Positions 17,493 to 25,416 of a stretch of 64,000 nucleotides of DNA are shown here, piece after piece (position 1 is the stretch's first letter; each line of letters starts with the position of its first letter). This stretch comes from Brachybacterium alimentarium (lineage in GTDB: Bacteria > Actinomycetota > Actinomycetes > Actinomycetales > Dermabacteraceae). The stretch spans positions 1-64,000 of the forward strand of contig NZ_NRGS01000005.1 in assembly GCF_002332425.1 (NCBI RefSeq), in the 5' to 3' direction. A program made the translations under genes and the position numbers. The notes under the pieces are model-generated. The model was given only the letters and a program-made list of their open reading frames with translations, did no database searches and was not told the origin of the DNA.

Positions 17493-19685
17493 TCACTCCT
17501 TCTCGTCGCCGAAGATCGCCAGGATCTCCTGCGCGCTGGTGGCCTGCTCGAGACGCTCGACCTGGGCGGGATCGGAGAAGGTCATCGCGACCTTCTGGAG
17601 CAGCACGAGATGCTCGTCGCCGACCCCGGCGATGCCGATCACGAACTTCGTGGAGTTGCCGTTCCACTCGATGCCCTCGGGGTAGCGCACGAACGACATG
17701 GCCGAGCGCTTGATCGTGGACTTCGCGTCGTTGGTGCCATGGGGGATGGCCAGGCCGTTGCCCATGAACGTGGAGACCGTGGCCTCGCGCGCGTGCATGG
17801 CGTCCACGTAGCCCTGGTCCACCGCGCCGGCGGCGACCAGCAGTGCCCCGGCCTCGTCGATGCCGGTGGCGGAATCGGAGGCGGTGCCGGTCAGGACGAT
17901 GCTGTCGGGGGAGAGGATCTCGGTTCCCTCGCCCGTGTCGGGCTCGGCCCCGGCGTCGGCCGGAGTGGCCGTGCCCGGTGCCGCCGCAGCGGAGTCCTCC
18001 GCCGGGCGCTCCGCGGCACGTCGGCCGTGGGCTCCGGAGGCCGCTGCAGCGGGCGCACCGGCACCGGCGTCAGCCGCCTCCGCGTCGGCCGTCGGTGCGT
18101 CGTCGGCGGAGTCGGGGTTGTTGCGCGCGTCCACGAGCTCCACGACCTCGTCGTAGCGCGGGGAGTTCATGAACTGGTCCACGCTCACGTGGATGGCGGA
18201 GCCCGTGCGCTGACGGGCCCGGTCGGTGAGTTCCTTCTGGGTGACGACCACGTCCCACTCGTCGTTCAGGCTCGAGATCGCCTTGTTGGTGACCTCGACG
18301 TCGTCGAAGCCGGCGGCGCGCACCTTCTTGCGCAGCACCGTCGCGCCCATCGCGGAGGAGCCCATGCCGGCATCGCAGGCGAAGACGATCTTGGAGATCG
18401 GGCCCGTATGGTCGGAGCCGTCGGCCGCACCGGCGGCGCCGGCTGCTCCGGCCGCTGCTGCGCCGGCACCAGCGCCGGTCAGGGCACCCGAGACGGAGGA
18501 CTTCTTGCCCTTCATCTGCTCCATCTTGGCGGTCGCCGAGGCGATGTCGCCGTCGTCCTGCTTGCCGATCTTCAGGAACAGGGTGGAGAGCAGGAAGCTC
18601 ACCCCTGCGGCGGCGAGCACGGCCAGGGCGATGCCCAGATAGGAGTCGCGCGCGGCGACGCCGAAGATCGCGAGGATCGAGCCCGGAGCGGCCGGGGAGA
18701 TGAGGCCGGTGCCGAAGGCGACGTTGACCGCCACGCCGGCCATGCCGCCACCGATCGCCGCGAGGATGAGGATCGGCTTCATGAGCACGTACGGGAAGTA
18801 GATCTCGTGGATGCCGCCGAAGAACTGGATGATCGCGGCGCCCGGCGCGGAGGCGCGTGCGGCGCCCCGGCCGAAGAACGTGTAGGCGAGCAGGATGCCG
18901 ACGCCGGGGCCGGGGTTCGACTCGAGCAGGAACAGCACGGACTTGCCATTGGTGCCGGCATCGGAGATCCCCAGCGGGGTCAGCACACCGTGGTTGATCG
19001 CGTTGTTGAGGAAGAAGACCTTCGCCGGCTCGATGAGGATCGACACCACCGGCAGCAGGTGCGCGTTGATCAGCGCGGCGACGCCCTCCGCCAGCAGAGT
19101 CATCAGGCCGTTCACGAGCGGGGCGAGGCCGAAGAATCCGGCCACCAGGGCGATGAAGCCGAATATCCCCGCGGAGAACATGTTCACGAGCATCTCGAAG
19201 CCGGCCGGGATGTGGTCCTGCCACAGCTGGTCCAGCTTCTTCATGATCCAGGCCGCGAGCGGTGCCATGATCATCGCGCCGATGAACATGTGGACCTCGG
19301 GCAGTGCCTCGAACGCGCTCTCGGCGTTGCCCGCGGCGAGCCACTTCTCGAGGGCAGCGGCATTGTCCTGCGCGATCAGCCAGTCCGAGCCCGCGATCAC
19401 GCCCATGGTGGCGATGACGCCCACCACGGCGCCGCGCGCCTCGTAGATCATCCGGCCGCCGGTGTTCGCGATGAGCAGTGGCAGCAGATAGTGGATCATC
19501 GGGCCGACGGCGCTCTCCAGCGGCGCGTTCGGCGTCCAGCCGTCCTCGATGAAGAAGGCGGTGAGGATTCCCCAGGCGATCAGGGCGGGGATGTTCGGCA
19601 TCACCATGTTCGACAGTGAGGTGCCGACCTTCTGCAACGCCACGCGCGGGCTGAAACCGCTCTTGGCCTCGGTCGTTGTAGTCAT
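17493..19685 (-). CDS. mtlA: PTS mannitol-specific transporter EIICBA
   Basis: Imports and phosphorylates mannitol. This 730-residue single-chain permease has an EIIC membrane domain (to about residue 370) and an EIIB domain with the phosphorylated cysteine at about 437 in FACDAGMGSS. A long Ala/Glu/Pro-rich linker follows, then an EIIA domain with the active histidine at about 649 in GLAIPHGT. All three phosphotransfer modules are intact. GAGG precedes the ATG by about 8 nt. With mtlD it forms a two-gene operon; no mtlR-type activator is in the window. Confidence 0.95.
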   Translation of the reverse strand: MTTTTEAKSGFSPRVALQKVGTSLSNMVMPNIPALIAWGILTAFFIEDGWTPNAPLESAVGPMIHYLLPLLIANTGGRMIYEARGAVVGVIATMGVIAGSDWLIAQDNAAALEKWLAAGNAESAFEALPEVHMFIGAMIMAPLAAWIMKKLDQLWQDHIPAGFEMLVNMFSAGIFGFIALVAGFFGLAPLVNGLMTLLAEGVAALINAHLLPVVSILIEPAKVFFLNNAINHGVLTPLGISDAGTNGKSVLFLLESNPGPGVGILLAYTFFGRGAARASAPGAAIIQFFGGIHEIYFPYVLMKPILILAAIGGGMAGVAVNVAFGTGLISPAAPGSILAIFGVAARDSYLGIALAVLAAAGVSFLLSTLFLKIGKQDDGDIASATAKMEQMKGKKSSVSGALTGAGAGAAAAGAAGAAGAADGSDHTGPISKIVFACDAGMGSSAMGATVLRKKVRAAGFDDVEVTNKAISSLNDEWDVVVTQKELTDRARQRTGSAIHVSVDQFMNSPRYDEVVELVDARNNPDSADDAPTADAEAADAGAGAPAAAASGAHGRRAAERPAEDSAAAAPGTATPADAGAEPDTGEGTEILSPDSIVLTGTASDSATGIDEAGALLVAAGAVDQGYVDAMHAREATVSTFMGNGLAIPHGTNDAKSTIKRSAMSFVRYPEGIEWNGNSTKFVIGIAGVGDEHLVLLQKVAMTFSDPAQVERLEQATSAQEILAIFGDEKE

Positions 19686-19820
19686 GACACGTCCTCGGTG
19701 GCAACTGGGGACCGCCAGCCGGGGTCCCGTTCGGGCGGCGGAGCGCTCCGGTCGGCGCGCCGCAGCCAGGCGGGGCGGTCCCCGTCAGGGATCAGAGGAA
19801 TGCTCCGTCGGCGTGCCAGC

Positions 19821-19826
19821 AGTGTA
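19821..19826 (-). promoter_or_regulatory. Possible -10 box of the mtlA-mtlD operon
   Basis: TACACT on the minus strand, giving a leader of about 130 nt before mtlA. No clear -35 box or operator was recognised in 19686-19913. Confidence 0.3.
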
Positions 19827-19913
19827 GTCCGGGTGGCCCGGAATCGCCCGCCCGCCCCGAGTCTCGGTGCGGGAGTTCTCCGAGGTGAGGGCGCAGAACC
19901 GGTGGCGGCGAGG

Positions 19914-20741
19914 TTACTCGGTGGAAGGAAGCGATCTCCGCCAGCGACGGTAGGAGAGGACCGTCAGGATGATCACCGCGATCCACGAGATCACCACCAC
20001 GGCACCGTTGAGGACGGTCGGGCTCCCGAGGAACGCGCCGATGGCGATCAGGGAGACCTGACCGGGCAGGGCGGAGAGCGCGGTCGCGATGAGGAAGTCG
20101 CGGCTGGAGACGCCGAGCGCTCCGCTGCCGTAGTTCACCGGCCAATAGGGGATCCCGGGCATCAGCCGCACCGTGCACACGGCGTAGAAGCCGCCGTTCT
20201 CCAAGCGGTCCTCGATCATCTCGGCGTGGGAGCCTAGTGCCCGCATCACCGTCTCGCGGCCGAGCCCGCGGGCGATCCAGTAGCCGCCCCAGCAGCCGAT
20301 CACCACTCCGATCATCGACAGCACCGTGCCGCCGGGCAGACCGAACAGCAGGCCCGCCACCACGGCCATGATCGTCACCGGGATCGGCGTGAGCGCGACC
20401 ACCGCATAGGCGCCGATGAAGGCGAGCGGCCCCCAGGCACCGAGTTCGGCGAAGTCCTCGCGCAGCTCCTCGAGGGAGGGCAGGCGCACGTTCAGCGCCA
20501 GCCAGAGCATGACCAGCACCGCGAGCACGAGGGCGACGTTGCGCAGCACTGAACCCCACGGCACGTCGCCGCGACGGGCCCAGGGAGTGGAGCGCGTACG
20601 GTTCTCGCTGCTGGTGCTGGTGCTGGTGCTGGTGCTGGTGCTGGTGCTGGTGCTGGTGCTGGTGCTGGTGTTGGTGCTGGTGCTGTCGCTCGACGGCGTG
20701 CTCGAGCGCGGGTCCGGGGCGTCGACAGGGTGCTCGGGCAT
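19914..20741 (-). CDS. TVP38/TMEM64 (DedA-like) family membrane protein
   Basis: A 275-residue integral membrane protein of the VTT/SNARE-associated family, with about five hydrophobic segments and conserved features such as the GxxxG-rich ALTPIPVTIMAVVAGLLFG and RLMPGIPYWPVNYGSG. Family members are linked to lipid scrambling or envelope homeostasis. The first 50 residues are an unusual Ser-Thr dipeptide run encoded by a hexamer repeat, forming a hydrophilic N-terminal tail before the first membrane segment. The start at 20741 follows a leaderless-type -10 box. Confidence 0.85.
   Translation of the reverse strand: MPEHPVDAPDPRSSTPSSDSTSTNTSTSTSTSTSTSTSTSTSTSSENRTRSTPWARRGDVPWGSVLRNVALVLAVLVMLWLALNVRLPSLEELREDFAELGAWGPLAFIGAYAVVALTPIPVTIMAVVAGLLFGLPGGTVLSMIGVVIGCWGGYWIARGLGRETVMRALGSHAEMIEDRLENGGFYAVCTVRLMPGIPYWPVNYGSGALGVSSRDFLIATALSALPGQVSLIAIGAFLGSPTVLNGAVVVISWIAVIILTVLSYRRWRRSLPSTE
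20611..20682 (-). repeat. 12-unit hexanucleotide tandem repeat inside the TVP38-family gene
   Basis: Twelve contiguous CTGGTG units (plus strand), perfect except for one T in unit 11. On the coding strand they encode alternating Ser and Thr, with one Asn from the variant unit. The unit is a multiple of three, so copy-number change would lengthen or shorten the tail without a frameshift. Confidence 0.95.
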
Positions 20742-20747
20742 CCCGCG

Positions 20748-20753
20748 ATCTTA
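20748..20753 (-). promoter_or_regulatory. -10 box of the TVP38-family gene, leaderless
   Basis: TAAGAT, then 6 nt (CGCGGG), then the ATG at 20741 on the minus strand. No Shine-Dalgarno. Confidence 0.6.
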
Positions 20754-20768
20754 GGTGGTGACGGCCGT

Positions 20769-21584
20769 TCAGCGCTCCGTCTGCTCGACGCGCGACTCGC
20801 CCGCGCGCACGGCGAGGGGCAGGTGGTTGCCTGCGGGCGGCTTCGGGCAGGTGCCCCAGGCGCTGAAGGCGGAGGGGAAGTTCAGCGCGTAGTTGAGGTC
20901 CACCCGCACCTGATCACCGTCGAGCTCCGCCCGCACCTGTCGCCAGTCGGCGCTCTCCGCGCCGGAGGTCTCGTCGGTGAACAGGATGCTCGCCTCGCCC
21001 GTGAGCACCAGCTCGACCTCGCTGCCCGCCACGTCGAGCACGGCCACACCGGGGGAGGGCAGCTTCGCCTCCAGCCAGGGCATCGCCGTGCCGACGGTGA
21101 CGGTGGTGGGGTCACGCCGCCACGTGCCGGTGAGCACCTGGGCGGCGTCGTAGGCGAACGTCGGCACGCCGTCGAAGGCGGCGAGACGCGGCGCGGCCGG
21201 ATCCAGCAGTCGCAGGCCGATCCGTCCGCCACGGCGGATCACATCGATCTGCACGTCCTGCCCGAAGCCGGCCAGGCGCACGTCACCCGCGGCGAGCACG
21301 GTCGCGGTGGTGCTCTCGCCGTCCGCGTGCGCCTCCACCTCGGGGGATCCTGCGAGCAGGCTCACCTCCGAGGTGGGGAACGTCGCGACGAGACGGTCGT
21401 CGACGACCTCCCAGGAGCCGGGGACATCGCCGACCTGCTGCGGCCCGGCCGTCGGGTCGATCCAGTGCAGGCCGACCTGGGCGAGGATGCCGTGGGGAGC
21501 GGCCAGGGACTCGTCCCGCCGGCGACGGAAGCCCTCCCAGGTGGTCTTCGCGGTGCTGTCAGAGGTCTGGGCGGTGGTGCTCAT
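20769..21584 (-). CDS. DUF1684 family protein
   Basis: A 271-residue cytoplasmic protein of the DUF1684 family, whose function is not known. The family signatures are present: a FAYD segment followed by VLTGTWRRDP, and near the C-terminus the DLNYALNFPSAFSAWGTCP block with PPAGNHLPLAV. The start at ATG 21584 has GAGGAG about 6 nt upstream. It is separated from the TVP38 gene by 27 bp and has no obvious functional link to its neighbours. Confidence 0.85.
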   Translation of the reverse strand: MSTTAQTSDSTAKTTWEGFRRRRDESLAAPHGILAQVGLHWIDPTAGPQQVGDVPGSWEVVDDRLVATFPTSEVSLLAGSPEVEAHADGESTTATVLAAGDVRLAGFGQDVQIDVIRRGGRIGLRLLDPAAPRLAAFDGVPTFAYDAAQVLTGTWRRDPTTVTVGTAMPWLEAKLPSPGVAVLDVAGSEVELVLTGEASILFTDETSGAESADWRQVRAELDGDQVRVDLNYALNFPSAFSAWGTCPKPPAGNHLPLAVRAGESRVEQTER

Positions 21585-21706
21585 GGGCGACTCCTCGCTC
21601 GGTGCGGATGCCTCGAGTCTGCCCCTGCCCGGTGGCGCGTGCACGCCACGCGTGATCTGCGGACACAAAGGCGCGGACTCACCGCACGGCGCTCACTACA
21701 CCGCGC

Positions 21707-22054
21707 TCACCACACCGCGCGGAGCACCCGGATCGCGTCGCCCAGGTCGAGGCCGTCCTCGCGCGAGCTCGCGGCGAGGCGGCGGGCGGCATGGGCGACG
21801 TCGGGGGAGACGGGCGAGGCCTGGTCGCTCACCCGGGACCCGGAGCCGGCACGGGAGACGATCAGCCCGCCGGCCTCCAGGGAGCGATAGGCCTTCGCGA
21901 CGGTGCCGGGGGCGACCTGCAGGTCCGTCGCGAGCTGACGGACGGAGGGCAGGCGATCCCCGCGGGCGAGAGCGCCGGTCGTGATCAGCCCGGCGATCTG
22001 GTCGCTGATCTGCTCGGACGGGTTCCCGCCGGTCGGCGAGATCTCGATGATCAT
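21707..22054 (-). CDS. YtrA-subfamily GntR transcriptional regulator
   Basis: A 115-residue repressor with a winged helix (SEQISDQIAGLI, then PSVRQLATDLQVAPGTVAKAYRSL) and a short helical tail. Unlike the first GntR operon in this window, here the regulator is encoded after its membrane-protein partner. Its ATG overlaps the partner's stop as ATGA (22051-22054). The likely operator is the palindrome around 23017-23027 upstream of the partner. Confidence 0.9.
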   Translation of the reverse strand: MIIEISPTGGNPSEQISDQIAGLITTGALARGDRLPSVRQLATDLQVAPGTVAKAYRSLEAGGLIVSRAGSGSRVSDQASPVSPDVAHAARRLAASSREDGLDLGDAIRVLRAVW

Positions 22055-22983
22055 GCCGTCTCGCGACGGGAGCTTGCAGAGCCTGCAGGGCTTGCAGCGC
22101 TTGCAGAGCCCGCGGAGGCGGGGAGCGCGGTCAGCGCGGTGTGGACCCAGAGTCCCAGTCCGATCGCCGCGACGAGTGGGGCGCCGTACTCGAGGAAGGG
22201 TGCCAGGTCGGAGAAGGCCGACCCCGTGGAGAAGTGCTCTCCCGATTCGGCACCTACGGTGAGGCTCAGCCTGGACGTCGACTCCAGGTCGCGGAGGATC
22301 GCGGCGAGATGGAGCAGCAGCGCTCCGGTCGTGATGCGGGCGACGTTCGTGCTCCGCAGACGGCGCCGGGCGATGTCCTGCTCGACGTCCTCGGGGTGGG
22401 GAGGTCGGGCGATGCCGGCCCAGGCCCTCACCGTGGCCACGACCAGGATGACCAGGGCGATCATCGGGGCCATGGAGTAGTGCCATCCGTAGAAGTCGGT
22501 CTCCGCGCCCCCGTTGCCCAGCTCGATGACGTAGCGCGTGAAGCGGCCGTCCTCGTCGGGCTGCGAGACCACACCGGCGGAGAGGGTGAGGATGACGACG
22601 AGCGCGAGGACGATCCCCAGGATCGCCACCCATGGCCGGCTCAGGAACGAGGTCCAGGTGCGCCGCGTCAGCTGGGCACCGCCGGCGCGCCCGCTGCGAG
22701 CGGGCAGTCCGAGCAGGAGCACGGTGAGGATCCCGAGGGTCAGCGGGAGCACGAAGCGCACGGCGCCGTACGTCTCCCACGGGAAGGACGGGACGTCGGC
22801 GACGTACATCGGGATCACCGTGGAGGTCGAGAACACGATCATGATCAGCGAGGAGGCGCCGGCCGCCAGAGCGGTCACGAGGGCGGCGGGGCGGTCGAGG
22901 CGGGGACGCTTCGCACGCAGGACGAGTCGCAGCAGCGCCGCGCCGAGCACGCCCGCGACGACGGGGAAGAGCAGGAGCCACAT
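22051..22983 (-). CDS. Multi-span membrane protein co-transcribed with a GntR regulator
   Basis: A 310-residue integral membrane protein with about seven hydrophobic segments, starting MWLLLFPVVAGVLGAALL. I do not recognise a named family; position and regulator partner resemble DUF1648-type proteins paired with YtrA-like repressors, but I cannot confirm this. The C-terminus is a Ser/Ala-rich tail. CGAGG lies about 9 nt before the ATG. Confidence 0.8.
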   Translation of the reverse strand: MWLLLFPVVAGVLGAALLRLVLRAKRPRLDRPAALVTALAAGASSLIMIVFSTSTVIPMYVADVPSFPWETYGAVRFVLPLTLGILTVLLLGLPARSGRAGGAQLTRRTWTSFLSRPWVAILGIVLALVVILTLSAGVVSQPDEDGRFTRYVIELGNGGAETDFYGWHYSMAPMIALVILVVATVRAWAGIARPPHPEDVEQDIARRRLRSTNVARITTGALLLHLAAILRDLESTSRLSLTVGAESGEHFSTGSAFSDLAPFLEYGAPLVAAIGLGLWVHTALTALPASAGSASAASPAGSASSRRETA

Positions 22984-23013
22984 CGGAAGGAACCTCGATC
23001 CGTATCAGTTGAA

Positions 23014-23030
23014 TGGTACGGACCGTATCA
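23014..23030. promoter_or_regulatory. Palindromic operator upstream of the membrane-protein/GntR operon
   Basis: TACGG-A-CCGTA (23017-23027) is a perfect 5-bp inverted repeat, extended by TG/CA outside with one mismatch. A second copy of the half-site (GATACGG on the minus strand) lies about 20 bp closer to the gene, making a direct repeat. It is well placed for control by the co-transcribed GntR repressor. Confidence 0.6.
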
Positions 23031-23082
23031 CGCGATGAGTACACTTTGAGGTGCGGGTGCGTGCGAGAAGCGCGGACGGAGT

Positions 23083-23128
23083 CGCGCGACCGGGTGGGGC
23101 GACCGAGCCGCGCGACCGGGTGGGGCGA
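23083..23128. repeat. 20-bp direct repeat in the intergenic region
   Basis: CGCGCGACCGGGTGGGGCGA occurs at 23083-23102 and again, identical, at 23109-23128. The spacing is 26 bp start to start. No function is apparent. Confidence 0.85.
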
Positions 23129-23157
23129 GTGGACTGGGCGGGGGCGCCAGGACGACG

Positions 23158-23193
23158 GAGGCGGCCGACGGGAGGGTCCCCGTCGGCCGCCTC
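23158..23193 (-). terminator. Strong hairpin downstream of the monooxygenase-like gene
   Basis: A perfect 14-bp stem (GAGGCGGCCGACGG and its complement) with an 8-nt loop, 17 bp after the stop of the minus-strand gene. It lacks a T-run, so termination may need Rho or may rely on the stem alone. Confidence 0.65.
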
Positions 23194-23210
23194 TGCGGTG
23201 AGCCGTCCGC

Positions 23211-23525
23211 TCAGAGCAGCCCCTGGGCCTCCGTGCCGGCGGGGATCGGGGTCATGCGGGTGACCACGGCCGGCTTCTCGACCAGGTCGGCGATGTCGGC
23301 ACGGAAGATGTTCACCTGATCGCTGTCCCCGTGGGTGTCCAGCGCCTCGACGGAGGACCACTTCTCGATCATGGTGATCGTGCCGTCCTCGGCGTCGTGG
23401 ATCGAGTACAGCTCGCAGCCCTCCTCGGTGTGCACGGCGGCGATGCCGCGCTGCATGGCGTCGGCGAGCTCCTGCTTCCGGCCGGGCTTGGGATAGAAGA
23501 CGGCGGTGACGACGACAGCGCTCAT
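23211..23525 (-). CDS. Antibiotic biosynthesis monooxygenase (ABM)-domain protein
   Basis: A 104-residue ferredoxin-like alpha/beta-barrel protein of the ABM/YgiN type, which are often dimeric, cofactor-less monooxygenases or quinol-related proteins. Visible features are VTAVFYPKPGR at the N-terminus, EEGCELYSIHD and MIEKWSSVEALDTH. The start at 23525 has AGGAG 6 nt upstream. It is monocistronic with its own terminator. Substrate unknown. Confidence 0.88.
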   Translation of the reverse strand: MSAVVVTAVFYPKPGRKQELADAMQRGIAAVHTEEGCELYSIHDAEDGTITMIEKWSSVEALDTHGDSDQVNIFRADIADLVEKPAVVTRMTPIPAGTEAQGLL

Positions 23526-23616
23526 GAGGGCTCCTGATGCAGATCGGGGGAGTGTGCGGAGCCCCCATCCTGCCTGGTCCCGCGGGACACCTCCACCTCG
23601 TCCGAGCGGCGGGCGC

Positions 23617-25416
23617 TCAGCGCGCGGTCCACGCCTCCCAGAGCGTCGCGTAGAGCCCGTCTCCCCGGCTGAGCTCCTCATGGGTCCCGGAGTCCACGAC
23701 GCGGCCGTGCGCCATCACCAGCACCCGGTCGGCGGTGACGGCTTGGGAGAGCCGGTGGGCGACCACCAGGCCGCCGCGGCCGGTGAGCACCGCCCCCGCC
23801 GCCGTCTCCAGATCGCGCGCGCCCGAGGAGCCGGCCTCGGCGGTGGCCTCGTCGAGGATCACGAATTCCGGATCGGCCAGGACGATGCGCGCGAGCGCCA
23901 GCATCTGCTCCTGCATCGCCGTGAGCGAGTGCCCGCCATCGCCCACCACGGTCTCCACGCCCTCGGGCAGAGTGCGCATCCAGCAGTGCGCGCCGACGGC
24001 CGTCAGCGCGGCGAGGACGTCGTCATCGGGCGCCTCCGGGCGGGGAACACGCACGTTCTCGGCGATCGAGCCGCTGAAGACGTGCACCTCCTGGCTGACC
24101 ATCGAGATCCGAGCGCGCAGCTCGTCCGGGGGCAGGTCGCGCACGATCGTCGAACCCAGGCGCACCGTGCCGTCGGTGGGAGGGACGGTGCCGGCCACGA
24201 TCTGCGCGAGCGTGGACTTGCCGGCGCCGGTCGCGCCGACGACCGCGACGACCTCGCCCGGGGCGATGCGCAGGTCCACGGCGGAGAGCACGGGATGGTC
24301 CTGCTCGTAGGCGTGGCCGACGCCGGTGAGCACGAGGGCGCGGTCATCCGGCGCGCCATCCGGAACGTCACCCGGCACATCCTTCGGCCCGTTGTCCGAG
24401 ACGGCCTCCGGAGGCGCGGCGAGTGCACGTCGTGCGGGCCTCGCGGGCAGGTCGATCACGCCCACCATCCGCGAGAGCGAGGCGCCGGCGGACTGGATCT
24501 CGTCGAACATCCCCACCAGGGCACCGATCGGGTTGAACAGGCGGTGGAACAGCAGCGCGGCCGTCGCGACCCCACCCGCCGTCAGACCGTCGGCCTCGAC
24601 CAGGAGGAACCCTGCCACCAGCAGCGCCGCGAGCACCACAGCCTCGGCCCGGTTGTTACGGGAGAACGCGCGGGTGAGGAAGCGGAACACGTCGATCGAC
24701 AGGGTGCGGGCGTCGGCCGAGGCACTGTCGATCCGTGCCAGCTCGATGTGCTCCCGCTCGTAGGCGCGCAGCGTCGCGGCGCCGCCGATGCCGCCGAGCA
24801 TCCGCTGGGAGCGCACCCCGAAGGCGATGCGCTCACGGGCGTAGATCGGCCCGGAGCGCGGCAGGTACCAGCGCAGCGTCAGGGCGTACATCGGCACGGC
24901 GAGGAGGCCGACGAGCCCCAGCCGCCAGTCGACGGCGGTCATGCCCGCAGCGGAGACCACCACCACGAACAGCGACTGCAGGAACATCGGCAGGATCACC
25001 GAGGCGGCCTCGGTGACCACCCGGGAATCCTCGGCGACCCGGGAGACCAGGTCGCCGCGGCCCCCGCCCTCGACGACGGAGGAGTCCACCGCAAGGGCGG
25101 CGTCGAGCACGTCCTCGCGCAGGGAGGCGACGGTCGGTTCGGCGAGGGCCCCCATCCACCAGCGACCCAGCCACGTGCCCAGAGCGCCGACGAGACCCGA
25201 GGCGAGGATCCATCCGGCGCCCTCGAGCACGGGCCGCATCGAGGTGCGCACGCGCAGCTCGTCGACGAGGCCGCCGACCACCCACGGGCCGACGAGCCCG
25301 GCCAAGGCGGTCACCAGCCCGGCGCCGGCGATCAGGAGCAGCAGGCCCACGTGACCGGTGAGCAGGGGGCGCAGCGTGGCGAGGACGCGTCGCCCGGAGG
25401 CGGTGGGCAGGATCAT
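23617..25416 (-). CDS. Heterodimeric ABC exporter-fold subunit B (intact Walker motifs, degenerate signature)
   Basis: A 599-residue fusion of a six-helix type IV (exporter-fold) membrane domain and an ATPase. Walker A is GATGAGKST (393-401), Walker B ends ILDEAT with the catalytic Glu (522-523), and the switch His is in VVAHRL. In place of LSGGQ the signature slot reads SLTAMQEQ. It overlaps its partner by ATGA (25413-25416), so the two are made together. Their motif losses are complementary. A candidate iron box in front of the operon suggests a siderophore, haem or metal substrate, as for IrtAB or YbtPQ, but this is inference. Confidence 0.88.
   Translation of the reverse strand: MILPTASGRRVLATLRPLLTGHVGLLLLIAGAGLVTALAGLVGPWVVGGLVDELRVRTSMRPVLEGAGWILASGLVGALGTWLGRWWMGALAEPTVASLREDVLDAALAVDSSVVEGGGRGDLVSRVAEDSRVVTEAASVILPMFLQSLFVVVVSAAGMTAVDWRLGLVGLLAVPMYALTLRWYLPRSGPIYARERIAFGVRSQRMLGGIGGAATLRAYEREHIELARIDSASADARTLSIDVFRFLTRAFSRNNRAEAVVLAALLVAGFLLVEADGLTAGGVATAALLFHRLFNPIGALVGMFDEIQSAGASLSRMVGVIDLPARPARRALAAPPEAVSDNGPKDVPGDVPDGAPDDRALVLTGVGHAYEQDHPVLSAVDLRIAPGEVVAVVGATGAGKSTLAQIVAGTVPPTDGTVRLGSTIVRDLPPDELRARISMVSQEVHVFSGSIAENVRVPRPEAPDDDVLAALTAVGAHCWMRTLPEGVETVVGDGGHSLTAMQEQMLALARIVLADPEFVILDEATAEAGSSGARDLETAAGAVLTGRGGLVVAHRLSQAVTADRVLVMAHGRVVDSGTHEELSRGDGLYATLWEAWTAR

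Noticed and set aside
20611-20682. CRISPR array
   Set aside because: The repeat is a contiguous 6-bp microsatellite without spacers; the 7-bp and 5-bp arrays elsewhere also lack spacers, and no cas genes are present.
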